From: Mucor mucedo
Lineage: Eukaryota; Mucoromycota; Mucoromycetes; Mucorales; Mucoraceae
Length of the DNA: 64,000 bases
NCBI RefSeq assembly: GCF_025094135.1
Contig: NW_026252390.1
Span: 87,858-151,857, forward strand
Reading direction: 5' to 3'
In this document: one piece after another, positions 1-10,995 of the stretch
Numbering within the stretch: position 1 is the first letter of the stretch
How the letters are laid out: the number at the start of each line of letters is the position of its first letter
Program-made: the position numbers and the translations under genes
Notes under the pieces: generated by a model
What the model saw: only the letters and a program-made list of their open reading frames with translations
What the model was told of the DNA's origin: nothing
The model's database searches: none

Positions 1-152
1 AAATCGCGTTGGTGCTTTAAAGTAAGAGGATGAAAGTCTTGTTCTTTCATTACACCCCATTCTGGATGCGTGGGTTTTTCTGCTTGTTGTTGATCTTCGG
101 ACCAGACAGTGGCCATACCTCCGCCACCTCCATTTTCATGATGATTATACAT
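1..152 (-). CDS. 5' end of an unidentified protein (runs off the window)
   Basis: An open frame of 50 codons runs leftward from an ATG at 152 to the window edge without a stop. The predicted N-terminus has a His-His-Glu-Asn stretch, five glycines, a second Met at residue 13, and acidic and Gln-rich sequence followed by a HPEWGV motif. I do not recognise the family from this much. The second Met could also be the start. The partial frame is supported by its lack of stops and by the AT-rich, intergenic-looking DNA to its right. It is also possible that this is only the first exon. Confidence 0.5.
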   Translation of the reverse strand, partial: MYNHHENGGGGGMATVWSEDQQQAEKPTHPEWGVMKEQDFHPLTLKHQRD

Positions 153-964
153 GGTAAGAGAATAGAGTTTTACTGAAAAAAAATAAAAGGGATAAAGAAG
201 AAAAAAGAAAGGAAGAGAAAAAATAACAAATGGGTCATATTTATTTGTTCAATGTACAATTTCATTATACAGACTTCGCACTTTAAATTCAGACAAATGC
301 AGACAAAAAAAAAAGTTTTTATATATATTCAGACAGAATTTAGACAAAATTCAGATAAAATCTTTAGATATAGCGTTTTTAAAATATATACTAAACTGGT
401 CTTCATTATCTTTCGATATAACTATTCCATTAAGTCTCAGAGTGTCTTGCGCAGCCAAGGCAATTTTCTGTTAAAGTAACCCCCCCTCAAGTATGTCACA
501 CAAGCCAGAATTAATTCCAGTGTAAACAAACAAACCCAAAAAAATAAATAACAAATCAACATTTAAACTATACTCAGTTATTTATGAAGGCATTTGTCCA
601 TAAAATTTACAAAATAGTTGGTTGTAACTGCCTTAAAACCGAGAAATCCATATTTAGTCTAAGCAACTACCAATAAGTTTTCTCAATAAAAGAAAACAGG
701 AATCAAAAGTAATTACCATGAGCTTGTTTCGGCGAAGATTAAAGCAATAAATCACTGCAGGCTATTTGTGATGAATCGTTAGAAGAAAAACGGGAAAAGG
801 GCAAATATAATGATAGAGCATCTAAAGCATAATAATATAAATCAATATTTCAAAGCATTTTATGTTGACATAAGGGCAACAATAAAAGGCAAAGATATAA
901 CAGTAATTAATCATTCATTGTATGCCGGTGACTGCAGAGATTATTAATACAATAATTTCTTAAT

Positions 965-1001
<37 letters not shown>

Positions 1002-2842
1002 CCTAATGCCTCTTAAACATATTTATCCTGAAGTAAAACACTTCAGTGCCACCATAAATTGCACACAATTAAAAGACATTAAACTAAACGATAACACGAG
1101 ATTTTTAAGTGTTTGAAGTTCAAAAAGATGACATTTGATGCCTTTTAATGTCTCATAGGCTGGTAATTTACATAAAAGAATCAATAGAACATGCAGAGAA
1201 AAATGTTGCCGATATAGATATTTAGCAAGTAATATAATCAGTGGTTTCCTACCAAGTAAAGGGACATGCATTTGCAAAAAGTCACAATTGTAAGAACTGC
1301 AACCTAAAATTATAGGAGCTTCTACAAATCAAATTCGGTTCACATGGTATACTGTTTCCATCTATTAAAGATTCTGTAGGGAGATTGTCCCCCCCATCCC
1401 CCGTTTGAACAACTCCTTGGAGAAAATTAAATCAATATAAAATTCTACCAGGGAAGAATAGTTGAGTTTGCGAATCAGCATCTACTAAACAAGCTGGTAT
1501 AAGTATTTTGAACCAAAATTTTGACATACCATTTCGAACGCTGTTGACAATGGTTAATACGAAATTAAAGTAGCTCTTCCCTAAAGACTACCGAGTCGAG
1601 CAAACGAAAAATCTGAAAGAGGGAAATGTGGACATTGATCAACCCACATATCTATCGACAGTCCTCATTGAATTTAAACTAAATATTTATTGCCTTCCTT
1701 TTTTTTTTTTTACCTCGTCTGGAACAGTCAAACAAATAAGACTTGTAATAAACTTGACATTGTTGTTATCTACATTTAAAGGGGTTAGTAAAGATACTTC
1801 TTCTTCTTCCTGTCAGCACTCTGGATGTGTTGGGCTACCATGAGTAAGTTAAGTACCAATGCCTCTTCATGAAAAATACGCTTATTTTCAACAGACATAT
1901 GAAGAAATAAATATATCGAAAACAAGGAATACGGACGAATCAGGCTTCCTTACTTAAGTGGTGAACTCAAAAAGTTTTAAATCAGATATTTTTAATTACT
2001 TCTTGCATACTCACACTGTAAAAAGAGTCTTTGGTGGCGGATAACTAAATTAGCAATCCCGCAATATGTTAAAACTAACCTGTCTGCGTATCAGAATGTA
2101 CTTGAAGCTTTTGGTTAACTTATAAATTTAGTGTATAACTATCAGATATACGATGAAGATATTGTAAATTATGTGTCATCCTTTCCGTCTAAGAAAAAAA
2201 ACTTGGCCCTTTGCTGCGGCTAGCACCCGCACTTCTAATGTCGAAAGTTAAAAATACTCGCTCTACAGCATTTTATTTCAGATCATGAACCAAATCACAG
2301 TTTAACAACAGATATCTTGGTTATCGCATCAATGAAGAACTTAGTCTATATACAAATGTTTCAGTGCGTTCGAAACTCTCAGATTCCACTGTTCCGTTAT
2401 AAAAATAGACGCTTAGAACTTAGCAGGCTTAGAGCAAGCAAACTGGCTTGAAATCTATTATCCAATGAATGTGCACATAGAGATCACTGTAATCAGCCAT
2501 ATATGCTCGTGTAAGAAAGTTAAATGGTAATTATGTCAGATGATAGCTGGGGGCGCTTTAAGGAACACCCATATGTTGCACCTTACACCTCCTAAAGGGC
2601 TTCCATATCTTTTACTGAAGATTAATTATATCCACAAAAATTTAAGAAACTAATCTAAAAAGAAGACTACAATAATACACAGGATCAATTTGCCGTTTAA
2701 TGGTATTTTATTTAAAGAAGGATATTATGTAATTATAGAATTCTATAATGCACAGTTTTTAACGACCAATGCAAAAAACATTTTAAAAGCCCCTGCAAAG
2801 GCTTCGACTGACAAAGCACCCTCTGTCATCCTGACAGACTTG
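153..2842. other. Gene-poor AT-rich stretch
   Basis: I see no convincing gene on either strand. Open frames here are short, leucine/phenylalanine-rich and lack splice-consistent neighbours. A 30-bp T run lies at 968-997. The stretch looks like intergenic or anciently decayed DNA. Confidence 0.5.
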
Positions 2843-3169
2843 TCACCTCTTTAGGATGGCATTTGACAAGAAGTGCACAATGCTTAGACTAGCATAGTCA
2901 TGACTAATAAGCGAGCCAATCACTCGATATAAAATAAACAGAATCCATATCGCACTCACAAGATAGATCCATTTCTTTCGTTGTGAGTTATCTGTGTGGT
3001 GTGCGCGTTTCTTTGTATCTTTCTCTGCCCTTGAAAATCGCATTTTCAGCAGTGACATATTACTTTTCGATTCTGGTCTGGTTCTTGTATTAGTAGCCAT
3101 TGTAGCCGCAAGAGGTAAATGGCGTCTCTGTCTTGATGGCCTGTTGCCCATCTCCCATTCTTGTTGCAT
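2843..3169 (-). CDS. Hypothetical small single-pass membrane protein (108 aa)
   Basis: An uninterrupted frame from ATG at 3169 to a stop at 2843. The first about 65 residues are basic and hydrophilic (RPSRQRR, KDTKKR). They are followed by one hydrophobic segment around residues 69-90 (WIYLVSAIWILFILYRVIG), which fits a single transmembrane helix, and a short tail ending in KR. The basic N-terminus suggests a cytosolic side by the positive-inside rule. A TATA-like TATAAT sits about 25 bp upstream of the ATG on this strand. An internal Met at residue 24 is an alternative start. I do not recognise the family and cannot exclude a chance frame. Confidence 0.35.
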   Translation of the reverse strand: MQQEWEMGNRPSRQRRHLPLAATMATNTRTRPESKSNMSLLKMRFSRAEKDTKKRAHHTDNSQRKKWIYLVSAIWILFILYRVIGSLISHDYASLSIVHFLSNAILKR

Positions 3170-3409
3170 GATGCTGAAAGAAGGCTAATTATACGCGCGC
3201 ACCATTTTTTTTTTCTTGTCCGGTCAGATGGCAAAATCCCGAGCTAATTAATTTACGCTATATTCTTGTTTTCACACCATACTTCCTTTTGACTCAAACG
3301 ATTCTTCACAATCTTCAAATGAAAGCCAATTACTTGTCAACATCCTTTTAACTGTTATCAATTCTGTAGAAGATGTCAATAAAAGTTTCGAGAATTACTT
3401 TGAAAGACA

Positions 3410-4011
3410 ATGAACGTCCTAGTGAACCTGAGGTGGGGAACATTAGTGTCAAATCAACATGACACCATTCAACTTTTGCCCGAGGCTGTGTCAGTCGAGC
3501 GAAAGCCTACTTTTGAAGCCGAGTTTCCTGTTAAGAATTGGATTACAGTCTTTCAGTTTTGCCATCAGCATTCCTTCTGAGACTTTTAAAAACGTCAAGT
3601 CTTATACTAAAATGATATGCAAGCATTTTGGTAGATATCGTCCTACCTATCTGGGAGAAGGTCATGTCGAATTTAGTGTATTATCTATCGATTTATTTAT
3701 TCGACGTTGTTTTTGGAAACAAGATAAAAAGGAGAATACGACAGGTGAAGGATCAGAAAACGGTTTTCAACGACCTAACAGATATACCGGGAGAATAAAT
3801 TGTTCTGCATTTGTTTTTATTCTTAAGGATGTAAAAATAGCTGGACGACGTTCTACAATTCGATCCAGCTGCGTAAAACATTACTATTTTTTAAATGAGG
3901 ATGAAAAAGTATCGTAGCAACCGAAAGCTTGACACAAAGGGCCAGGAGTTTGCTTTTATACTTAAGTGGGGAGGTTTGACTCCGGGTGAAATGTTAAAGG
4001 TATTGTTCTAA
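3410..4011 (+). pseudogene. Decayed coding fragments, the last resembling a piece of VIP1/Asp1
   Basis: Three overlapping coding-like fragments lie head to tail in different frames: 3410-3571 (53 aa), 3459-3917 (152 aa) and 3895-4011 (38 aa). The last contains KLDTKGQ followed by FILKWGG. The FILKWGG core matches, from memory, the start of the phosphatase-like half of inositol hexakisphosphate/diphosphoinositol pentakisphosphate kinase (VIP1/Asp1), where it is normally followed by a Thr-His-Ser/Ala pattern that is degenerate here. A whole VIP1 gene is more than 900 codons, so this can only be a scrap. The first two fragments are not recognised; their different frames suggest decay or unrecognised introns. 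The VIP1 link is an inference from one short motif. Confidence 0.35.
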
Positions 4012-4544
4012 AATGACATAGAGAAAGCTTTTGGGAAATCAATAAAAGCTATTTTGTCTGTACTATTTTTTAAAATTATACATGCCCCTAATTTATATTT
4101 AATATCGATGAATGTAATTTTACTTCATGCTCATACTCGTACATACCAAATCATTTTGGAGGTACGCCACAAAAAAAAAATCCACGTCAAAGTTTTCTTC
4201 TAGCATGGCACTTAAAAAAAGTATTTGGAGAGTGAGTATGCATTTAGATTTTATTGATCGTTAGGACAGAATCTTCAAATCTTCCAAGCAGCTCTGGATC
4301 CGAACTGATACCATGAATTAATCCCGTATTAGACATCCTTTATATTTTTAACTCATACGAATCCAAGTTTAAACTTGAAATATCGTCTAATGATAAAATA
4401 GGCATATTTTATCAGATCAGTGCTTGTATACAGAGCGCTCATGCAAAATAGCGGGATGATAAGAGCCATAAGTGGCTTAGACTCCCTGTGTAACTGTAAT
4501 TTTAGACTTTTTTTGGAATCTTTTTTTGATGAATAATAAAAAAA
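4012..4544. other. Intergenic, upstream of SUA5
   Basis: AT-rich DNA with A runs and no open frame worth calling. It presumably contains the SUA5 promoter; I see no clear control element. Confidence 0.5.
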
Positions 4545-5789
4545 ATGTTTTTATCTGTCAAACCACTTTTCCAACGTTTGTTCTATTCGAATATGTTCAA
4601 GACACAAGTGTGTAAAGTGAATACGGAGCATTTTAGTTTTGAAAAGAGGACAAACGATGAGTTCCCGGAGCAGAATGCTAAAAGTGTGATTAGCGATGCC
4701 GCTGACCGAGCTGCAATTGATGCAGCCGTAAAGTGGTTACAACAAGGAGAAGCCGTTGGTATTCCCACCGAAACAGTATATGGACTTGCAGCCAATGCAC
4801 TGGATGCTGCTGCCGTCAGCAAGATCTTTGGAGCCAAAAACCGACCTCAAGATAACCCCTTGATTGTACATGTTTCTTCCATTGATATGCTGAAAAGTAT
4901 TTTGCCCGACAATATTGTACCCGACGTGTATTTACCCGTCATTGAACAACATTGGCCTGGTCCTCTTACCTTAATTTTACCCACTTCTTCCTTGATTCCT
5001 ACTTCTGTCACATGTGGTCATCCCACCGTAGCCGTGCGATTTCCTTCTCACCCTGTTGCTCGTAGTTTGATTGAAGCCTGTGGATTTCCGTTAGCTGCAC
5101 CATCCGCCAACTCATCTGGTAAACCTTCACCCACATTAGCAAGTCATGTTTATCATGATTTACAGGGTCGTATTCCCATGATTTTGGACGGAGGAGCATG
5201 TAACGTAGGAGTGGAAAGTACGGTCCTGGATGGGTTACGTAATCCACCCGCTATTTTGCGACCTGGTGGACTCACATACGAAAGTTTACAGCATGTACGA
5301 GGTATGGAGAAATTGCAAGTGTATAAGAAGCATTTTGTCGATACCGAATTGGAAGCAGCCCCCACCACACCGGGTATGAAATACCGTCATTATTCACCTG
5401 AAGCCAAGGTGATTTTGATTGATCGTTTGAACAATCAGGATGATAATTACGATGCCAAATTTAATCGTGTTTTACGAGAACAAGTAGAATCAGTTCAAAA
5501 TACAGGAGCAGTTGTGAGCAAGATTGGTATTTTACGTACGACGCAAAAGGGAGAAGAGGCAGTATGGGAGACGCAATCGAGGTTATCAAATAATATTGAA
5601 TGTGTGTCGCTTCAAATGGGGCGAAGTGGACATCCTGAGGAAGTAGCACGAGGTATGTTTCGAGGATTACGTGATTTAGATGAACGTAACGTGGATTTGA
5701 TCTTTGTGGAAGGTATATCCGAAGAGAGAGAAGGTATGGCCGTCATGAATCGATTGAGAAAAGCTGCCTCTGTCACACTTGAAGTCTAG
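4545..5789 (+). CDS. SUA5: Threonylcarbamoyl-AMP synthase SUA5
   Basis: Single-exon 414-aa protein that makes threonylcarbamoyl-AMP from threonine, bicarbonate and ATP, the first step of t6A formation at position 37 of ANN-decoding tRNAs. The YrdC domain (about residues 55-240) is clear: GIPTETVYGLAANA, KIFGAKNRPQDNPLIVH, WPGPLTLIL, VAVRFPSHPVA, APSANSSGKPSPT and ESTVLDG. The remainder is the extra Sua5 domain, entered through the linker TTPGMKYRHYSP, and the length fits the two-domain fungal enzyme. The first about 30 residues are rich in Phe/Leu/Arg/Lys with few acids, like a mitochondrial presequence. A second Met at residue 17 (4593) could start a cytosolic form, as is known for YRDC-type enzymes; dual targeting here is inferred. 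The next gene begins 196 bp downstream on the same strand. Confidence 0.96.
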   Translation: MFLSVKPLFQRLFYSNMFKTQVCKVNTEHFSFEKRTNDEFPEQNAKSVISDAADRAAIDAAVKWLQQGEAVGIPTETVYGLAANALDAAAVSKIFGAKNRPQDNPLIVHVSSIDMLKSILPDNIVPDVYLPVIEQHWPGPLTLILPTSSLIPTSVTCGHPTVAVRFPSHPVARSLIEACGFPLAAPSANSSGKPSPTLASHVYHDLQGRIPMILDGGACNVGVESTVLDGLRNPPAILRPGGLTYESLQHVRGMEKLQVYKKHFVDTELEAAPTTPGMKYRHYSPEAKVILIDRLNNQDDNYDAKFNRVLREQVESVQNTGAVVSKIGILRTTQKGEEAVWETQSRLSNNIECVSLQMGRSGHPEEVARGMFRGLRDLDERNVDLIFVEGISEEREGMAVMNRLRKAASVTLEV

Positions 5790-5985
5790 AAGAAAGTAAT
5801 CACTCTTTCAAAACACCTATTGTATATTACCCTTAACACCTACCAAACACCCCTCTCCTCTCTTTTTATTTATTTGTATAAAAAAGCTTACCCGTTACAT
5901 TATAAAAAATCAAAAAAGTGACTGTTTGCATTATTAATATGACAGGAATGAAAATGTTTCTCTCTCTCTCTCTTTTTTACAAACC

Positions 5986-7990
5986 ATGTCGCTGCATGAA
6001 GCTGAAAAGACACGGTTGAGAGAATATTTAACACGAGCTCAAGAATTAGTGGGCGAGAAAGTCGAGTTAAAAGACGAAGGTTGACTCAATGATGTGCTTT
6101 TAGAAAAGAAACGACACTCATTTCTTCTTGTAAAAAAATAAAAAGGATCGATTGAAGAGACTTTAGCATCACGACTTGCTGGTATCGATTTCGATGAAAC
6201 AGATCCTCGCAAAGCATTTGTTACCGAGTGTTTAAAAGTCTTGGTGTCTATTCAAGACGCTTTACTACAAGTTTGCGTTACAGGAGGTATATTTTGACAT
6301 GCTGATTTATGCAATACTTTTTTTTTTAACTCGGTATAAAAGAAAAAATGGATGCAAGTGATAAGGATTATTTAGGCGTGCGTGATTTTAGATTAATCCA
6401 TACGTTACTTCAAGTTATAATTTCGTGGGGTTTCTACCCTTGCTTTTTACCTGGTGTAGGTGTGCCTTTATCCAAACGAGTCAAATCAGGCTATACAAAC
6501 CACGGTAACGATCAACCATTGCCAATTCTTTTTTTATAAACTATTAATCAATACGCACACAAACATACGCACATGCAGAACTACTATCAAAAGACGAAAA
6601 TGATGATAAGCAAAAGATTACTACTACACACCTTACATCATTGTTTAAACTCGCCACAACCCTGATTGACATGATTTCGAAAGCAGAAAAGGTTCCAGCC
6701 AGTCAATCCTACACAACCGTAGCCTCGATTTTGATGTCTCGTCACTTACCCGATCTATATGCAGCTCTTCTAGAATTAGCCTATGCACCTGCTTCTGCAT
6801 TTCAGCCTACTGCCTTAACGACAGAAGGAGTCAATCACATGCCTTTAACACCGGGCAACATTGCACGGCCTATCAGTCGTACAGGATTATCGAGAGAAGA
6901 GCGAGATAAATGTGCACGTATGTTCATGTGGCTCTTTGATCGTTCGGATCTATCCAGAGCCATGGAGTCTCTCATGTCATTATTAGCTACTTCGTCGCCA
7001 TCGCATCCTATCCCTAATTGGTTACGAACTATATGTGGTCGTTTCCTGTCACGTATCTTGTTGAAACCCAATGGTGTCTCTATCGTCCTTGAGTTTACTA
7101 TTGGCCATGTAGATCAATGTAAGATATAGATGGTTAATGGTTTTTTTTATTATTATTGTTTGTCGTTAAACGTTTTTGTGTTCTAGTGCAGTTGGCACAA
7201 TTGGAAAGTATTGCTAAACTGATATTATCTGTGCCACAACAAATGACATCGGTGGAGAGCTATTACGCGATCATCACACCCCAATTGTTGCAATTGTTGA
7301 AAAAAGAACCTGATCAGTCACCCACGGGTCAAGCTGTGACATTTATTATGAGTCGTATCATTGGTAAACACCCCGACCTTGCCAAGACGTACCTGGTAGA
7401 CCCCATTGTGGGACCTTTATTAACGGCATGGCACCAAGAGCATTACGAAGAGGAAAGAACATGTCTTACAGAGGAAGAATTAGCCATGTTATTACATACA
7501 TTGCATCGTGTGATGATAGGCGGAGAACCCTCACCTGTGGTGATTCAAACGTTTCTAGCGTCGTCGATTCCTTGCTTGTATCATTTATATGAATTCACAG
7601 TACATTCGAAATCCGTGTTACGCGAAACCGTGCTGGATTTATTGTCAACCTACTTTCGGATTTCCACCACATCCGATGCAATTCGAGAGTTAAAGCGTGT
7701 GCTGTTGGATAGAGTGGATTTGGCGGGTGCACGTGTAGCCTATTTTGCGCCTGGATCGAGTGGCGGTGTTCTGCTTAAATTGAGAAAGTCCCCCAAAGTG
7801 TTGGCAGGTAATGAGTTACCGATCCATGCCGGAATTCTTGTTGGGTTTCTTCAGATGATGGATAATGCAGATTTATGTGGAGACTTTTTTGTGTTTCTCT
7901 TAAACGAATATTCATCACTACAAACAGGCCGTACAGATCCCAAAGTGTAAGGCACAAAAAAAAAAAGGAAAGTGATACTGATCTAATGTT

Positions 7991-8031
<41 letters not shown>

Positions 8032-9468
8032 AGTATGTTATTAACGTTGCATTTGATTATGGGAATGTTGGATACGTTGGGACCCACTATTCTCCGTAAA
8101 CCTACACAAATCTTGTCATTTGCTTCCAATATCTTGAATGATCATATGGACCGCTTGTTTACACCAAAAAAGAAGAAAGAAAAGAAATCAACCGGATTTG
8201 TGGATATTGCAAATATTGTTGATCAGGATGAGTTGGAACCGGTGCATGATGAACAGTTTTCATTGGAGGAGGATGTCGAGTCATTGATTTTAGCAATTAA
8301 TTTACTTCGCGCCGTTATGCACGGTAAAAAAACGATATATATTTATTTTTTTGCATGCAGAAAAAAAAGGCTGACAAGTATCATCATTTACTTGGGTAGA
8401 GAACGACGAGTTGAACGAGCAAGCAGTGAAATTATTACAAGCGACCATTCCACCTCTTAAAAAACTCGAGCAACATCCATTTGAATTGGTCAGCGAGTCA
8501 GTGAATGAAGTGCTTTTGGCTATCACGTCGTTTTTATCATCTCAACGTATGTCACAAAGTAAGCATACACCGGGGATTGAGGTTTCAAAAGAAAAATACC
8601 GCGATGCCATGAAATCACTGCAAGATGATTTATTACCGATTCGTGCACACGGTATGGGTATGCTGAAAGAAATGGTGCTTGCAAAAGACCCTTTGGTATC
8701 ATCAGCGGAGGGAGTGGATCAAGTATTGGATATATTTGTTCGGCTTGTGCAGGATGAGGATAGTTATATCTATTTAAACGCGGTCAAGGGATTATCAGCT
8801 ATGACAGATGCCTATGGAAATCAAATCATCAAGAAATTAGGAAAGATTTATAGTGATCCGCAACAAAAATTGGATAACCGCTTAAGGATTGGTGAGGCGT
8901 TAATGCAAACTATTCAGCGTTGTGGTACAGCTTTAGGCAATTACGGTAAAATCATCTAAAAACAAAGCTTACCTCCACCCAAACTGATATCACATTTAGT
9001 GGATACGCTGGTGAAGCCTTTAGAGACAGTATTGGCCAGACGCGAAGAGGATACAAATCTTCGTGTCTCGGCACTGTCTTTACTCAGTACAGCTTGTCAA
9101 ACCTGCCCCGTGGCACTTTCCTCACAAATGAGTGAATTGATCGATTGGGTGCTGAACATTCTAGAAATTGAAAAAGCTGCCGAGATCCGACGAGGTAAAA
9201 AAAAATTAATCAAAAGGATGTACAAATTTTTCTCACACACATATACTCACTCATATATTGAATAGCGGCAACGGTATTGATATTATCACTTTTTAGAGGA
9301 TTAGCAGCACAAACGCTATATGAATACCCAACAGAAAGCTTAAGAAGAACGTACCGTACATTACGATATATTGAAGAAACGGATAAGGATGAGTTGACGC
9401 GATACCAGGCTCGTGTAGCGCTTAGTGATTTAGATGAAATTATGCGTGGAGAGATCTTTAAAAAGTAA
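5986..9468 (+). CDS. RTP1: RTP1/TANGO6 family protein (RNA polymerase II assembly/nuclear import factor)
   Basis: Nine exons join in phase (5986-6079, 6146-6286, 6343-6504, 6579-7118, 7187-7946, 8034-8323, 8400-8945, 9000-9194, 9266-9468), giving 976 aa. The protein is all-helical and HEAT-like with no catalytic motif. Near residue 150 it has the pattern SILMSRHLPDLYAALLELAYAP. The C-terminal part reads DDLLPIRAHGMGMLKEMV, DEDSYIYLNAVKGLSAM and LRIGEALMQTIQRCG; these are the signatures I associate with the two Rtp1 C-terminal domains of yeast Rtp1 and animal TANGO6. Rtp1 is known to help assemble and import RNA polymerase II. Intron 5 contains a run of 35 A. Intron 7 (8946-8999) is 54 bp, a multiple of three, and holds an in-frame TAA, so retention would truncate the protein. 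The gene converges with a small gene whose stop is 69 bp away. Confidence 0.85.
7995..8029. repeat. 35-bp A homopolymer inside an RTP1 intron
   Basis: An uninterrupted A run just 5' of the ACTAG acceptor of intron 5. The acceptor therefore has a purine run where a polypyrimidine tract would be expected. Its length may vary between assemblies. Confidence 0.9.
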
Positions 9469-9536
9469 AAATCGATGTCTGTCAAAATAAATGTGTGTGT
9501 GCGTGATTTTTTTTATTGTTATAAGTGTACAAAACG

Positions 9537-9827
9537 TTAGTCGGTGGAGGGAGAAGAAGAGGGATATAAGAAGGGGAATAAAATGAACGATGGTTCATTG
9601 TCGTATATGTCATTATTATTGGCTGAAAAACCAAGTGGATCACTGTCAAGAGACCATTGTGAAGGATGCACTCCACTTCGAGGACAGTTTTCCTAATCAA
9701 GAAAAGAAAAAAAATGAGAACACACATAAAGTAGAATTTTGAGGAATATATTTACGCTATGTCGAGGCATCCATTGTCCACATAATTCACAAGTAGCTGG
9801 GCACATTACCATTGTATCAAAAGACAT
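9537..9827 (-). CDS. Small zinc-finger protein (75 aa), two exons
   Basis: Two exons, 9827-9756 and 9692-9537, join across a 63-bp intron with a GTAAAT donor and TTGATTAG acceptor; the frame is preserved and gives 75 aa. The first exon carries CELCGQWMPRH and the second opens with SENCP after splicing context, so the finger C-x2-C-G-x5-H-x3-C-P is built only in the spliced product. A further Cys lies four residues before the first (CPATCELC). The rest is acidic and Ser/Pro-rich. A TATA-like TATATAAAT lies about 70 bp upstream of the ATG. Function unknown. The same CxxCG...H...CP layout recurs in the genes at 37292 and 62901. Confidence 0.6.
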
Positions 9828-10793
9828 TATTTTCACAAATAATAATAAAAAAAACTAAAATAAAAAAGAGAGAGAGAAGCAATTTATATACCTAACACTG
9901 GTTTAAAAATTATTACACATCTGACTGTTTTTTACCAAATATATACAAAACAGACTCCCCTTTACCTCCCTATTAAGAATAACTTTTTTTTTTAGTTACA
10001 TAAAACACAAATGTCTCCCCCCATTCGCCCCTCTTACGCATATATCATCCCCCCCCCGACTCCCTTCTTGCACATGAGTCATCCTACCCCCATCCCCCTA
10101 ATTCCATTTATGGAAATAGAGCGAGTATTTACTGCCGTTCCAACGCCAAAGGGAAGCTGTATGAAATACAAGAGAAACCAGTAATCGGATTCGATTATCT
10201 TTAAAGGCTGTCTACATATGTAAAGTATACGACTCTTTATCACCCAGAAAAAAAGATCTAAATCTGATACGATCCTGGTTTGCGTACATAAAACAAATGT
10301 TTAATAATTGGATATTAGTTTGAACAAATCTCTATGGCGTTGCTAAGAAACCATACGCAGCTTTACTTGACCCGTGGTTTCTTGTGAGACATCAACCAAA
10401 CTAAAAGGACACAAGTTTCAAATAAACATAGTTATAATTTAATATTGACACAACCAGCATTATAAAAACTCTGTTTTATCATTTCTAGGCGTGTAACTCC
10501 TTATTAATAAGTTGTAAACGAGTTTCACTAGGAAAGAATGTACATGAAGGGTTCTCAGAAAAATGCAACGTCAAAATTTTGAAATAGTGTGCAATAGTTG
10601 TATACAGAAAAGACAACAAGATTATTAAAGGTTTGCATAAGCCTAAAAGAGAAAAAGGAAGCCAACCGGGTAAAGAAAGGTGAGTTACAAACCAGGATCA
10701 GTGGTCTTTTTCTATTCAAACTACTTTCAATAGCAACGTATAATACTGATAAAGCAACGCAATTCTATTAAAAGGATTTAGGTCTGTTAATAT
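9828..10793. other. Intergenic
   Basis: Contains the promoter of the minus-strand small gene and otherwise short T/A and C runs. I see no gene. Confidence 0.5.
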
Positions 10794-10995
10794 TTAGGAT
10801 GAAGTTGTACGCCAACCTACTAAAGATTCGCGAGTAAAACGAAAGGAATTTCCGCCAGTGACATTCGTATCGTTTTCTTTATCCTTGATGCGAGCTCTTT
10901 CTGAATCAATGTCATATTTGTCTAACTGCTTCTAATGCACTTAACCTGAATGGTAATATCTAAATACTTCAAACTGTTAAAGATACCTCTGTCAT
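10794..10995 (-). CDS. Spliced micro-gene (48 aa), hydrophilic
   Basis: A three-codon first exon (10995-10987, Met-Thr-Glu) splices across a 55-bp intron (GTATCT donor, CATTAG acceptor) to a 138-bp second exon (10931-10794). The join gives a 48-residue protein starting MTEKQLDKYDIDSERARIKD and ending in GWRTTSS. Composition is highly charged, without Cys or a membrane segment, and looks like coding rather than random AT-rich sequence. A TATA-like stretch lies about 80 bp upstream. It is too short to recognise. The evidence is the in-phase join and clean second exon; a chance arrangement cannot be excluded. Confidence 0.45.

Noticed and set aside
1023..1277. 84-codon minus-strand frame
   Set aside because: Leucine/phenylalanine-rich composition expected of AT-rich noncoding DNA, with no family or splice support.
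8946..8967. A 22-bp intron in RTP1 that would keep LPPPKLISHL as protein
   Set aside because: Too short for splicing and shifts the frame into a stop; the 54-bp intron ending CATTTAG fits better.
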